Source: V1-33 sp039795165
GTDB taxonomy: Bacteria; Verrucomicrobiota; Verrucomicrobiia; Verrucomicrobiales; V1-33
Reading direction: 5' to 3'
NCBI GenBank assembly: GCA_039795165.1
Contig: JBDKER010000011.1
Span: 58,721-122,720, forward strand
Length of the DNA: 64,000 nt
The notes under the pieces were generated by a model. That model had not been told where the DNA came from. It saw only the letters and a program-made list of their open reading frames with translations, and did not search any database. Within the stretch, counting starts at the first letter, position 1; each line of letters opens with the position of its first letter. The translations under genes were made by a program, and so were the position numbers. Of the stretch, positions 32,701 to 41,045 are shown in pieces.

Positions 32701-34221
32701 GACCGTCCCTCGCGCGATAACGAAATCGATGCCCTCCGCCTCCTCGGCAATGCCATCAACGACCCCAGCCCACGCGTCCGCCTCGAGGCCGTCATCGCCG
32801 CCAGCTACCTCCCCTCACCACGCGCCGTCGAAGTCGCCCTCGGCTGCCTCGACCACCCACGCGACCGCTTCATCGACTACGCCCTCACCTGCACCATCCG
32901 TGCCCTCAAACCCTCATGGGCCCCCGCCCTCGAACAGGGCCGGCTCACCTGCGAAGGCAATCTCACCCACCTCGCTCACCTGCTCGCCACCGATGGCAAC
33001 CCGGATACCGCCGCCGCCCTCGAACGCATCCTCGCCAGCGGCAAAGCCCCAGCCAATCAGACGGAAAACCTCCGCCTCCTCCTCATCGCTTCCGGCAATC
33101 CCGCCCAGCTGACCACCGCCATCAAGGCCGGCCCACTCTCTCCGGAAATCGCCAACGCTCTCGCCACGGCCATCCGCTCGCGCAAGGTCCAGCCCGATCT
33201 CCCGCAGAACGAAATCTTCGCCGTCTGGGAATTTCAGAAGGATTCCCAGGACCCCATCCACCTCGCCATGTGCCGCCTCGCCGGCAGCCTCGGCCTCTCG
33301 GAGAACGCCGGCCACCTCCTCACCCTCACAGCATCCCCCACCGAATCCATCGCCACCGCCGCCGTGGCCGCATGGGCCGAATACCGCGAATCCGCAGCCA
33401 TCCCGGACCTCATCCGGCTCGCCAGCGAAGGGCCTGCCGCCGTGCGGCTCGCCGCCATCACGGCCCTCTTCCCACTCTCCCCACCGGACGCACGCGCCGT
33501 GTCCGTCCGGAACATCGCGTCCCCCTCCTTCCGCCCGGATGATGCCGCCGCCCTCGTGCCGGCTGCCCTCGCTTCGCAAGGCTCGCCCGACGCCCTCGCC
33601 GCGGACTTCATGACCTCGCCTCCCCCCGCCGAATCCGCACTCGCCATGCTCCGCGCACTCGCCACCGCAGGCCGCTCGGAACCCGCCCTCGCCACATCCC
33701 TCCGCAAAGCTGCCGGCCTCCCCGAAAATACCAGCATCCTCCCGGACTACAGCCCGGAAACCGTCGCATCCCTCGTCCGCAGCGCCCAGTCGTCAGGCGA
33801 CGCCAGCAAAGGAGCCTCATGGTTCCGCGCACCCCAGGCGGCCTGCCTCGGCTGCCACCAGATCGGCAGCGAAGGCGGCACCACCGGTCCAAACCTCACC
33901 TCCCTCGGCCGCGGCATGACCCCGGAACTCATCACCGAATCCGTCCTCTGGCCCCACCGCCAGATCAAGGAAGGCTACTTCCTCACCACCATCACCACCA
34001 AAGACGGCAGAATCGCCAGCGGTTACCGCGTCCGCGAGGACAAAGACACCCTCGTTCTCCGAACCCCCGGCTCCGATGCCACCGAACACATCGCCAAATC
34101 CCGCATCAGCGAACGCTCGGACGCCGGTAGCCTCATGCCCGATGGCCTCACCTCATGGATGACAGATCAGCAGCGGCTTGACCTCCTCCGCTATCTCTTC
34201 GAACTCGGCAGCCAACCCTGA
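29788..34221 (+). CDS. Giant exported PVC-type fusion: DUF1080, SGNH-like, sorbosone-dehydrogenase-like propeller, HEAT and haem c
   Basis: 1477 residues with a signal peptide (MRFLVFLLLASHALGNA) that sets the start. Domains in order: DUF1080 sandwich (about 18-205; NGGVQFRTKR, YQADLGAGYDG); an SGNH/GDSL-like region (about 225-450; REGEVIVFTGGTNMVRL, ending in GTAIPTTNGIHLPS); a PVC-type membrane-bound dehydrogenase propeller (about 525-875; VRDGFAVNLFASEADGLVKP, WDHRGRLWACSPSYPQLQ-like, GPDGALYVCDWFNPVIGHYQ); HEAT repeats (about 890-1300); and a haem c site C1353-L-G-C-H1357 followed by the usual domain (GPNLTSLGRGMTPELITESVLWPHRQIKEGY, seen as GPNLTSLGRGM). The PVC part is usually separate from DUF1080. 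Probably periplasmic sugar oxidation plus hydrolysis; the substrate is unknown. Confidence 0.87.
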   Translation: MRFLVFLLLASHALGNAYSLFDGSFNGWEGDTRSTWRIEENAFTAGSTDRLQPRNEFLCTKREFTDFDLSLQWKLAGTEGFVNGGVQFRTKRIPNHHEVSGYQADLGAGYDGALYDESRRSKMLAQPSKEIFAKASKPTGEWNSYRIRAEGPRIQIWLNGIQTVDYTEPDASIPRSGIIGVQIHGDAKSQVWYRNITIEELGPKKESAPRKGPTARFADSFPPLPREPFPDGKFQIREGEVIVFTGGTNMVRLVEDGSLESMLAVSSSNQKPRFRSMAWEGDTVYEQWRDINFGSWQDQLEAAGASCIFLWFGQMEALDDSRDDAAFTSHARQLLDEFAKVTPRLVILAPLPFQSPPADAIGCPDRTGANPRIARLSAILRSLAAERGAIFTDTPGTAIPTTNGIHLPSGGTSPVATHFHQQLTSIPAPACPPTLKELIARKNTLWHDCWKTMNWAFAYSDRTEQPFGKGIGSHPPLAAELEQYKPLIRSADSLVHEAATGKPVAPPAPPAAPPPAPTQPAEAELATFKVRDGFAVNLFASEADGLVKPLSMRWDHRGRLWAACSPSYPQLQPGLPHEDYILVCEDTNADGKADRFHRFASGLTMPMGIEFATDGSVYVCESTQLARFRDTNNDGTADSREVILSGFGTGDSHQMINSLRWGPDGCLWFSQGLHIFSRIETPHGIVQFDRAGLWRFNPHTWKLQGFFGNAAAGANCWGVTFDNHGQVFHCAADNTPGFFTTPGLGTLPDPPNYYNTGSLAVSPVKGMCLEFLSSPHLPADLDKVLCKPVYFGSQLLLYQLHEDGSGFRTDDLGPLLTSSSNVFRPLAIQTGPDGALYVCDWFNPVIGHYQASYRDPNRDKSHGRIWRLTAHGRPLSPKTDFTTTSTSQLTALLQSPDRWLREQARLRLAGLPDDLPESTWKSTDDAGLLFECLATCALRGSIPPPLLLKCLSHPAAELRAFTVRLGSQLIPDRPSRDNEIDALRLLGNAINDPSPRVRLEAVIAASYLPSPRAVEVALGCLDHPRDRFIDYALTCTIRALKPSWAPALEQGRLTCEGNLTHLAHLLATDGNPDTAAALERILASGKAPANQTENLRLLLIASGNPAQLTTAIKAGPLSPEIANALATAIRSRKVQPDLPQNEIFAVWEFQKDSQDPIHLAMCRLAGSLGLSENAGHLLTLTASPTESIATAAVAAWAEYRESAAIPDLIRLASEGPAAVRLAAITALFPLSPPDARAVSVRNIASPSFRPDDAAALVPAALASQGSPDALAADFMTSPPPAESALAMLRALATAGRSEPALATSLRKAAGLPENTSILPDYSPETVASLVRSAQSSGDASKGASWFRAPQAACLGCHQIGSEGGTTGPNLTSLGRGMTPELITESVLWPHRQIKEGYFLTTITTKDGRIASGYRVREDKDTLVLRTPGSDATEHIAKSRISERSDAGSLMPDGLTSWMTDQQRLDLLRYLFELGSQP

Positions 34222-34239
34222 AGCCCCCCCCCAACAGCC

Positions 34240-36261
34240 ATGCCCGCCGCCAAAAAACGCGACTGCCCCGCCCTCGGCACCACCATCCCTGCCAAAACCT
34301 GCGGAGCCGACCGCCTCAGCCGCATCCCCTGCCCGGCTTCCTGTCCATTCAATCCCTTCGCCCCGGAACAATACGACGAGTTCAGCAGCATCGAACTCCA
34401 ACTCATCCGGAAACAGCAGGACCGCCTCACCAGAATCGCCGCCCGGAACGGCGACTCCAGAGAAATCGACACCATCATCAACGCCAAGGACGACTTCTCG
34501 GGATTCCATGCCCAGTTCCTCGCCGGCTGGAGAAACCGCAACGCAGCCGGACAGTCGTTCTTCACCGCATGGGAAGCCGACCACTGGGATGGCCTCAACA
34601 ACGACGAACGCGTGCTCGCTTCCCATTTCCAAAACGCCCACGCCGCCATCCTCGAAGTCCGCCAGGTAATCGATGACCAATCCACCGAAGTCATCGACCT
34701 GCTCGACCCCGCCGGACAGCCCTTCGTCATCGTCGACCGCACCATCGCCAGCCGCGCCGGACGCTTCTCTCTCTTCCTCATCTTCATTTACAAGGCTCCC
34801 CTCTTCTTCCGCTCCGTCGGCACACTCGTGTCACTCCCCGACTTTCCGCAACTCGACCCCATCGACACCATCCGCGCGATTGCTTCGCACCACGGCGGCC
34901 CCTCCAGCCTCTCCGAACTCCGTTCATGGCTGGAACAGCACGCCCCGCTCGTCTTCAGCACGGTCTCCAAAGCCCATGGACTCCGCACCCGGCCCACCGC
35001 CAGCCAACTCCCTCCCGGATCATGGGCCTACAACCTCACCGGCACCCCGGAAGCCGTCACCGCCATCCTCAGCACCCACGACGACGCTCACCCCGAAGGC
35101 ATTTCGGACGCGGAAATCGATGACGGCTACGACGACGCCTTCCTCGTCTCCCCCGGCGAAAACCAGCCCTTCGGCCGCCTCCTCGTGGGCCCTCCCGGCG
35201 TGATCGCCTCATGCCTGCTCGGCTCACAGACCACCTCACTGCCCTTATGGGTCGAAAGCACGCTCGGTGCTACCGTGATTCCCCGGCCCGACCCGGCCGC
35301 CGCCGCTCACCCGGATGTCCCTGCCATCCTTCTCAGCAAATCAGCTCCCACCGCCACAGAAGCCCACGCCGTTCCAAAGTCCACCTCCACGGGAGACTGG
35401 CTCCGGGAGTTCGGAAGGAAACAGACCGCTCTCTTCTTCTCCGAAGCCAACCCCCTGCTCGAAGGAAAATCACCGGAAGCCGCCGCCGCCTTCCCCCACC
35501 TCCGCCCCATCCTCCTCCGCCTCTGCAAACAGCACATCAGCAGCATCGATTACCTCCGGCGCAGCGCCGGAATCGATACCGATGCCAATGACATCCTCGC
35601 CAGACTCGGACTCACCGAAATCATCTTCCCCCCAGCCCCCCTCGGAAAACCACTCGAAGACCCACGCGGAACATCCTTCCCCACCGCAGCCCAGCCCTCC
35701 TCACCCCCGCTTCGCCTGCCCATCCTCACAAGCGCCGAACGCAAGTTCTTCCGAAGGCAGAAATCGCCGCTCCAGAATGTCCTCGACGCCGACCGGATCC
35801 TCAAAGGAATTCGCAGCATGGCCGCAGAATGCCCATCGGAGGAGGATGTCGTCGACTGGTTCGAATCGGCCTGGGGGGACTTGCTGGACCTCGTCGTCAT
35901 TGCCTGCGAGGACCACTCGGACCTCGTCTACACCCACTGCATCAGTGTGGCATCTCGAGCCGCATGGGTGCTCTTCGCGCAAAAACTTCCCAAGGAATCC
36001 ACCGACAGCCTCCGCTTCACTTTCTTCCTCGAGGAAGCCACCGCCGCCCTCCGGGAAATCACAGACATCCAAGATGAAGAGGAACTCCTCGTGCTCGCCA
36101 ACACAACCCCGCAGCCTCTCCTGACCTGCGGACTGCTCGCCAGCCTCAGCGCCACGACGTACAGGAACCAACCCCACCCTCTGAGCGATGCCGAGGCCCG
36201 CCTCGCAATCCCCATCGCCATCGCCGCCATCAGGGAACTCTGCATGCTCAAGCAAGGCTGA
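34240..36261 (+). CDS. Unknown 673-residue protein with Cys-rich N-terminus
   Basis: I recognise no named family. The first 45 residues carry a possible metal site: Cys at 9, 20, 31 and 35 in KKRDCPALGTT, KTCGADRL, RIPCPASCPFNPF. Two regions read as structured: residues about 45-330 (mixed helix/strand, with WRNRNAAGQSFFTAW and a TFLVSPGENQPFGRLLVGPPG-like strand), and residues about 500-670, helical (FRRQKSPLQNVLDADRILKG, DVVDWFESAWGDLLDLVV). There is no signal peptide and no transmembrane helix of note. The Cys cluster resembles short motifs used by SEC-C-like metal domains, but the spacing does not match. It sits between the PVC fusion (18-base gap) and a GreA/B-like gene (11-base gap) on the same strand, so transcription-linked roles are possible. 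Confidence 0.6.
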   Translation: MPAAKKRDCPALGTTIPAKTCGADRLSRIPCPASCPFNPFAPEQYDEFSSIELQLIRKQQDRLTRIAARNGDSREIDTIINAKDDFSGFHAQFLAGWRNRNAAGQSFFTAWEADHWDGLNNDERVLASHFQNAHAAILEVRQVIDDQSTEVIDLLDPAGQPFVIVDRTIASRAGRFSLFLIFIYKAPLFFRSVGTLVSLPDFPQLDPIDTIRAIASHHGGPSSLSELRSWLEQHAPLVFSTVSKAHGLRTRPTASQLPPGSWAYNLTGTPEAVTAILSTHDDAHPEGISDAEIDDGYDDAFLVSPGENQPFGRLLVGPPGVIASCLLGSQTTSLPLWVESTLGATVIPRPDPAAAAHPDVPAILLSKSAPTATEAHAVPKSTSTGDWLREFGRKQTALFFSEANPLLEGKSPEAAAAFPHLRPILLRLCKQHISSIDYLRRSAGIDTDANDILARLGLTEIIFPPAPLGKPLEDPRGTSFPTAAQPSSPPLRLPILTSAERKFFRRQKSPLQNVLDADRILKGIRSMAAECPSEEDVVDWFESAWGDLLDLVVIACEDHSDLVYTHCISVASRAAWVLFAQKLPKESTDSLRFTFFLEEATAALREITDIQDEEELLVLANTTPQPLLTCGLLASLSATTYRNQPHPLSDAEARLAIPIAIAAIRELCMLKQG

Positions 36262-36272
36262 CCCCCCAACCC

Positions 36273-36752
36273 GTGGACAAGGCAACCATCATCCAGCTCA
36301 TCATCGGTCACCTGCGCCAAGCCCTCCACGCAGGCACCCACGCCGCACGAGCCTCGTCCGCCGCCGCCACCGACCCGGACAGCCGTGCGGAAAACAAATA
36401 CGATACCCGCAGCCTCGAAGCTTCCTACCTCGCCCGCGGCCAGGCCCTCCGCGTCGCCGAAACCACCGACGCCCTCGCAGCCTTCACTTCACTCCAGCCC
36501 CGCTCCTTCGGCCCAGCCGACCCCATTCTCGAAGGCGCTCTCGTCGAACTCCTCGGCCCCGATGGCCGCTTCTTCTGCTTCATCGGACCAGCCGCCGGAG
36601 GCACCGAAATCCCACTGGGCGACGCCACCGTCATGGTCGTCACCCGCTCATCCCCTCTCGGATCAAGACTCCTCCGCCAGTCCGCCGGAGCCATCATCGA
36701 ACTCTCCCAAGGACGTCCGTCGTCCCGGCTCCGCATCGTCAGCGTCTGCTGA
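36273..36752 (+). CDS. GreA/GreB-like C-terminal domain protein
   Basis: 159 residues. The N-terminal half is helical with the conserved AENKYDTRSLEASYLARGQALRV motif (visible as ENKYDTRSLEASYLARGQ), which is typical of GreA/GreB-related proteins in which the antiparallel coiled coil is short. The C-terminal half has the FKBP-like beta domain (ILEGALVELLGPDGRFFCFIGP, GDATVMVVTRSSPLG). Classical Gre factors stimulate RNA polymerase transcript cleavage using acidic residues at the coil tip. That tip is not obvious here, so RNA polymerase binding without cleavage activity is possible. It follows the unknown 673-residue gene by 11 bases, suggesting one transcript. The stop is TGA right after a Cys codon. 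Confidence 0.7.
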   Translation: MDKATIIQLIIGHLRQALHAGTHAARASSAAATDPDSRAENKYDTRSLEASYLARGQALRVAETTDALAAFTSLQPRSFGPADPILEGALVELLGPDGRFFCFIGPAAGGTEIPLGDATVMVVTRSSPLGSRLLRQSAGAIIELSQGRPSSRLRIVSVC

Positions 36753-36764
36753 AACACGCCTGCC

Positions 36765-37469
36765 TCATTCCCCTCCACCAGGCAGCACCGGCAGCGCATC
36801 CAGTTCCAACTCCCGCACCATCCCTTCCTCGGAAACCTGAATCAGAACCCGAGCCTCCACCAGCAGCGCCGTCAGCCAGCCACCGCCCCACGCATACGTA
36901 TCCAAACAGGTCGTATGCCCGAAATGCGCCGGCATCCCCGACTTCTGCGACGTATGCCCGGTAATCAGCGTCTTCCCGGAATAGTGCGGCCGCGCATCCA
37001 CACTCAGAAACTGCCAGAAAAGCGCCTGCGGGGACTGATGCCGCATCGCCAGATCCGGCGCGGCATTCGCATGCACAAAAATATGCGTCTCCGTTTCCCA
37101 GTAATCCAGCAAGCCGGACTCCAGAAACTCCCAGTGCTCCGCAGGCACATCCGCCAGCTTCGGCCGCCACGACCGCGGCGCATAACTGCGCAGCGCCGCA
37201 TCCCCCCCATGACCGCGCCACTGTCGCTCCATCACCGGATTTCCACGCGACTCCAGCATCATGACTTCATGATTCCCCTTGAGCGGACGCAGCACGCATT
37301 CCCCACGCAGACGCAGCAGCCGCTCCACCACCCCACGCGAATCCGGACCACGGTCGACATAATCCCCCAGAGTCACCACCACATCATCCGACGCCGGACG
37401 CACTTCCTCCAGCAGAAGTTCCAGCGCACGGCGGCAGCCATGCACATCCCCAATCGCCACCGTCCTCAC
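36765..37469 (-). CDS. Metallophosphoesterase, serine/threonine phosphatase-like
   Basis: 234 residues with a complete calcineurin-type metal site: GDVHGCRRALE, LGDYVDRGPDSRGVVERLL, LKGNHEVMM, and later a TGHTSQKSG motif with the second-shell His and an FVHANA motif. The pattern (GDVHGC and GNHE) is that of the ApaH/PrpE/Ser-Thr phosphatase group. Substrates in this group range from phosphoproteins to Ap4A; the sequence does not decide. The gene overlaps the stop of the TatD-like gene upstream by four bases (37466-37469, ATGA), so translation is coupled. Cytoplasmic. Confidence 0.88.
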   Translation of the reverse strand: MRTVAIGDVHGCRRALELLLEEVRPASDDVVVTLGDYVDRGPDSRGVVERLLRLRGECVLRPLKGNHEVMMLESRGNPVMERQWRGHGGDAALRSYAPRSWRPKLADVPAEHWEFLESGLLDYWETETHIFVHANAAPDLAMRHQSPQALFWQFLSVDARPHYSGKTLITGHTSQKSGMPAHFGHTTCLDTYAWGGGWLTALLVEARVLIQVSEEGMVRELELDALPVLPGGGE

Positions 37470-38281
37470 CCCTCCACCCCCAGCGGACGGAAACGCGGAT
37501 TCTGACTCAGAAACTCCAGCGGATTGCCATACAGCAGCCGGTCCACAAACGCCGCATCATACCCCCGGCGACGCATCTCAAGCGCAGTCTTCGGCACCGC
37601 CAGAGGATCACTGTGACCCCAGTCACACGCACTGTTCAGCCAGATTCTCGAAGATCCATACAGCTCAAGCATGTCAATCGCCCGGTGCGGAGTCGCCTTG
37701 CTCTCCGGATACAGCGTGATCCCCGCCCAGTACCCACGGTCCAAAACCAGCGGTGCCGTGTGTTCCTCCACATGATCAACGATCACCCGGTCCGGACTGA
37801 TCCGGCCCTGATTCCGGATCGCATCCAGAATCAGCTTCGTCCCCTTCAGCTTGTCCTCCAGATGCGGCGTGTGCACCAGCACCAGCTGATCATGATCCGC
37901 CGCCAGCTGCAGATGCCGCTCCAGTACCTTCAGCTCGTTCCGGCTGTTCTTGTTCAATCCAATCTCCCCAATCCCCAGCACATTCGGCTTGGACAGCAGC
38001 TCCGGAATCAGACCGATCACTTCCTCGGCCAAACCCATGTCCTCCGACTCCTTCGGATTGATGCACAGCCAGCAGTAATGCGGCAGCAGATACTTCTTCG
38101 CCCTCCTCGGCTCGTACTCGGTCAGCTGCAGAAAGTAATCGTGAAACCCATCACTGCTGCCACGGTCGAATCCCGCCCAGAACGCCGGCTCGCAGACCGC
38201 CGCACACCCCGCCGTCACCATGGCCGCATAATCGTCCGTGGTCCGGCTCACCATGTGACCATGTGGCTCAATGTATCTCAT
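37466..38281 (-). CDS. TatD-like metal-dependent hydrolase (EboB-like)
   Basis: 271 residues of an amidohydrolase-type TIM barrel. The N-terminal HxH is in RYIEPHGHMVSRTTDDY. Further metal ligands are in VLGIGEIGLNKN (Glu), LVLVHTPHLED (His), VIVDHVEEHT (His) and the NSACDWGHSDPLA (Asp) near the C-terminus. The stretch SRTTDDYAAMVTAGCAAVCEPAFW is like EboB, a TatD relative encoded in ebo clusters, but no other ebo genes are here. TatD family enzymes are 3'-5' DNA exonucleases or related hydrolases. Start 38281. It is coupled to the phosphatase downstream by a 4-base overlap. Confidence 0.83.
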   Translation of the reverse strand: MRYIEPHGHMVSRTTDDYAAMVTAGCAAVCEPAFWAGFDRGSSDGFHDYFLQLTEYEPRRAKKYLLPHYCWLCINPKESEDMGLAEEVIGLIPELLSKPNVLGIGEIGLNKNSRNELKVLERHLQLAADHDQLVLVHTPHLEDKLKGTKLILDAIRNQGRISPDRVIVDHVEEHTAPLVLDRGYWAGITLYPESKATPHRAIDMLELYGSSRIWLNSACDWGHSDPLAVPKTALEMRRRGYDAAFVDRLLYGNPLEFLSQNPRFRPLGVEG

Positions 38282-38317
38282 CGTCTCAGTCGGTAGTGGC
38301 TGCCCACGCAGGAAACG

Positions 38318-40435
38318 TCACGGCATGCCCAGCGCTTTCCACGCAAACGCAAACGTGTCAGCCGTTTCCTCCAACTGCTTGGCAGTCGGCTTCCCAGCTC
38401 CATGTCCCGCCCGCAGATCGACCCGCAGCAGCACGGGAGCCCCGCCACCCTGCGCCTGCTGCAGCTCAGCCGCGAACTTGAAACTGTGCGCCGGATACAC
38501 CCGGTCATCATGATCCCCCGTCAGCACCATGGTCGCAGGATACTTCACCCCGGTCTTCACATTGTGCAGCGGACTGTACCCCCGCAGCACCCGGAAATCC
38601 TCCGCCTTGTCCGGACTGCCATACTCGGACTGCCACGCCCACCCGATCGTGAACTTGTGGAACCGCAGCATGTCCATCACCCCGACAGCCGGCAGCGCAC
38701 AGCCAAACAGATCCGGCCGCTGCAGCAGACACGCCGCCACCAGCAACCCGCCATTGCTCCCCCCGCTGATCGCCAGACGCGACGGCTTCGTCCAGCCCTC
38801 CCGGATGAGATGCTCGGCCGCCCCCATGAAGTCATCGAAGACATTCTGCTTCTTTTCCTTCATCCCTGCCTCGTGCCACGCCTGCCCGAACTCGCCGCCG
38901 CCCCGCAGATTCACCTGCACATACACCCCGCCAGCCTCAAGCCACGCAATGCGGCTGGCATTGAAGGCCGGACTCAGACTGATGTTGAAGCCACCATATC
39001 CATACAGCATCACAGGCAGTTCCCCGTTCTTCTTCACATTGCGCATGCGGGTCACAAACATCGGTACCTTCGTCCCGTCCTTCGAAGCAAACCACAGCTG
39101 CTCCACCACAATGTCCTTCGTCCCGAACTTCACCTTCGTTTCGTCATGGAGCACCGTCTTCCCTGTCTGCGTGTCATACCGGTAAATCGCCCCAGGCGTA
39201 TCAAATCCCGTCACCGCATAGAAGGTCTCACGGTCACTCAGCTTCCCGCCAAATCCACCAGCACTCCCGAAATTCGGCAGCGGCAACTTCTCCAGTTCCT
39301 TCCCCGTCAGATCACACACGGTCACCTCGTCATGCGCCTCCACAAGTCGCTGCACGAAAATCCGCCCGCCCACCATGCTGGCCGACTCAATGACACTGGC
39401 TCCGCCAGGCACAATCTCCTGCCAATGCTCCCGCCCGGGCTTCGCCAGATCAATCACCACCACCCTCCGGTTCGGAGCCTGGTGCGTCGTCAGAAAATAA
39501 AACCGCGTTCCCTCATTTCCCAGATAGTTCCACTCGGCCTCGAATCCCGGCAGCAGTTCCACCACCGGCGCATCCGGGCCCTGACTGAGGTCGCGGTAAA
39601 AGAAGCAATCCTCAGGCTTCGTCCCCTCACGCACGAAAATCATCAGATAACGCCCATCCTCGGTCTCCGCCGCATTAAGCCCCCATTTCGGAAAATCCGG
39701 CCGCGCATACACCAGCCGGTCCTTCTCCTGCGGCTCGCCCAGCACATGATAGTAGACCTTCTGATTGTAATTCTCCGCCTTCAGCTCGGACCCCTTCTCA
39801 GGCTGCTCATAGCGGCTGTAGTAAAACCCCTTGCCGTCATGACTCCACGACGGCCCGCTGAACTTCACCCAGCGGATCACATCGCCCGTATCCTTGCCGC
39901 TCGCCACGTCACGAACATGAATCGTCACCCAGTCGCTGCCAGCCTCGCTCAGGGTGTACGCCATCAGCTTCCCGTCATCCGTCAGATCATACCCCCCCAG
40001 CGCCACCGTGCCATCCTTCGAAAGGGTATTGGGATCCAGCAGCACCTGTTCCGCCGCTCCTTCCTTCCCATCCTCGCGCCAGTACACCACAGCCTGATTC
40101 TGCAGTCCCTGCTTGCGGCTGTAGAAAAGACGGCCGGCCGTCAGCCGCGGAATCCCCAGCTTGTCGTAATCCTGCAGTTGCCGGAGGCGCTCCAGAAACT
40201 TCTCCCGCTGCGGAATCCCCCGCAGATAGCCACCCGCCAATTCCGCCTGCGCCTCCACCCACTTCCGCGTCTCCGCCCCGTCAATGTCCTCCATCCAGCG
40301 GTACGGATCCGCCACCTTCTCCCCATGCAGTTCCTCCACGAGCGCATCCCGCCTCGCCTCGGGATACCGCAGCTCTCCCGCCATGGCAGCATGCAGACTC
40401 ATCGACATCATCAGAATTTGGGCAGTCGTTCTCAT
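38318..40435 (-). CDS. Prolyl oligopeptidase family serine peptidase
   Basis: 705 residues; start 40435 with a signal peptide (MRTTAQILMMSMSLHAAMAG). The N-terminal seven-blade propeller gates the active site (about 55-430). The C-terminal alpha/beta-hydrolase contains the nucleophile in LAISGGSNGGLLVAACLL, the Asp in LTGDHDDRVYPAHSFKF and the His in DLRAGHGAGKPTAKQLEE. The order Ser-Asp-His and the propeller entry motif YPEARRDALVEELHGEKVADPYRWMED (seen as VADPYRWMED) are classic for S9A. It cuts short proline-containing peptides after Pro in the periplasm. It lies upstream of the TatD-like gene (36-base gap) on the same strand. Confidence 0.95.
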   Translation of the reverse strand: MRTTAQILMMSMSLHAAMAGELRYPEARRDALVEELHGEKVADPYRWMEDIDGAETRKWVEAQAELAGGYLRGIPQREKFLERLRQLQDYDKLGIPRLTAGRLFYSRKQGLQNQAVVYWREDGKEGAAEQVLLDPNTLSKDGTVALGGYDLTDDGKLMAYTLSEAGSDWVTIHVRDVASGKDTGDVIRWVKFSGPSWSHDGKGFYYSRYEQPEKGSELKAENYNQKVYYHVLGEPQEKDRLVYARPDFPKWGLNAAETEDGRYLMIFVREGTKPEDCFFYRDLSQGPDAPVVELLPGFEAEWNYLGNEGTRFYFLTTHQAPNRRVVVIDLAKPGREHWQEIVPGGASVIESASMVGGRIFVQRLVEAHDEVTVCDLTGKELEKLPLPNFGSAGGFGGKLSDRETFYAVTGFDTPGAIYRYDTQTGKTVLHDETKVKFGTKDIVVEQLWFASKDGTKVPMFVTRMRNVKKNGELPVMLYGYGGFNISLSPAFNASRIAWLEAGGVYVQVNLRGGGEFGQAWHEAGMKEKKQNVFDDFMGAAEHLIREGWTKPSRLAISGGSNGGLLVAACLLQRPDLFGCALPAVGVMDMLRFHKFTIGWAWQSEYGSPDKAEDFRVLRGYSPLHNVKTGVKYPATMVLTGDHDDRVYPAHSFKFAAELQQAQGGGAPVLLRVDLRAGHGAGKPTAKQLEETADTFAFAWKALGMP

Positions 40436-40507
40436 CAGATAGGCTCTCGGTTGATTGGCTGATTCCAGCGGAGCCACCCGCACCACCAGACCGTCAGTCA
40501 CCAGTCC

Positions 40508-41008
40508 TCAGCGGTCGAGCACACCATTCCATTTCGTCAGATTCGCAGACTGCGCCGCAAACAGATCATCGGTCGCATCCAGTACCTCAATCGATGTGAT
40601 CTTGTCCCCCTGACGGATCGCATTGACCACATCCTGACCCTTCGTCACTTCCCCAAACACACTGTGCTTACCATCAAGCCAGTCAGTCGGCACATGCGTG
40701 ATGAAGAACTGACTCCCATTCGTCCCCGGTCCAGCATTCGCCATCGAGAAGATCCCCGGCTTGCTGTGCTTGAGCGTCGCATCGAATTCATCGCCGAACT
40801 TGTAGCCCGGCCCACCCATGCCAGTCCCGGTCGGATCACCCCCCTGAACCATGAAGTTCGGAATAACCCGGTGAAACTTGATCCCGTTGTAATATCCACG
40901 CTTCGCCAGATTCAGAAAGTTCGCGCACGTCATCGGCGTCTTCCCCGCAAACAGCGTACCCTCGATGGCTCCACGGTCAGTGTGAACAATAATGCGAATG
41001 TCAGTCAT
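40508..41008 (-). CDS. Cyclophilin-type peptidyl-prolyl isomerase
   Basis: 166 residues, the length of a bare cyclophilin. Its catalytic set is intact: KFHRVIPNFMVQGGDPTG (Arg, Phe, Gln), NGSQFFITHV and WLDGKHSVFGEV (Trp, Leu, His). Thus it should isomerise Xaa-Pro bonds. It has no signal peptide and is probably cytoplasmic, like PpiB. It is followed, in the same strand, by the prolyl oligopeptidase gene 72 bases away, and is preceded by a second, exported cyclophilin 37 bases upstream. Confidence 0.94.
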   Translation of the reverse strand: MTDIRIIVHTDRGAIEGTLFAGKTPMTCANFLNLAKRGYYNGIKFHRVIPNFMVQGGDPTGTGMGGPGYKFGDEFDATLKHSKPGIFSMANAGPGTNGSQFFITHVPTDWLDGKHSVFGEVTKGQDVVNAIRQGDKITSIEVLDATDDLFAAQSANLTKWNGVLDR

Positions 41009-41045
41009 ATATAATGGTTTCTGAGATTGTGATTTGCAGGGCCGC

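Noticed and set aside
36750..36752. Possible Cys-UGA (CU) selenoprotein end on the GreA/B-like gene
   Set aside because: Sequence after the TGA is low-quality (NTPASFPSTRQ-like) and no family continues; an ordinary stop.
38402..40462. + strand open frame of about 690 codons opposite the prolyl oligopeptidase
   Set aside because: Arg/His/Pro-rich antisense shadow; the - strand has the complete catalytic triad and propeller.
41010..41015. Perfect TATAAT on the + strand
   Set aside because: No -35 at proper spacing and no + strand gene follows; it lies at the start of a - strand gene.
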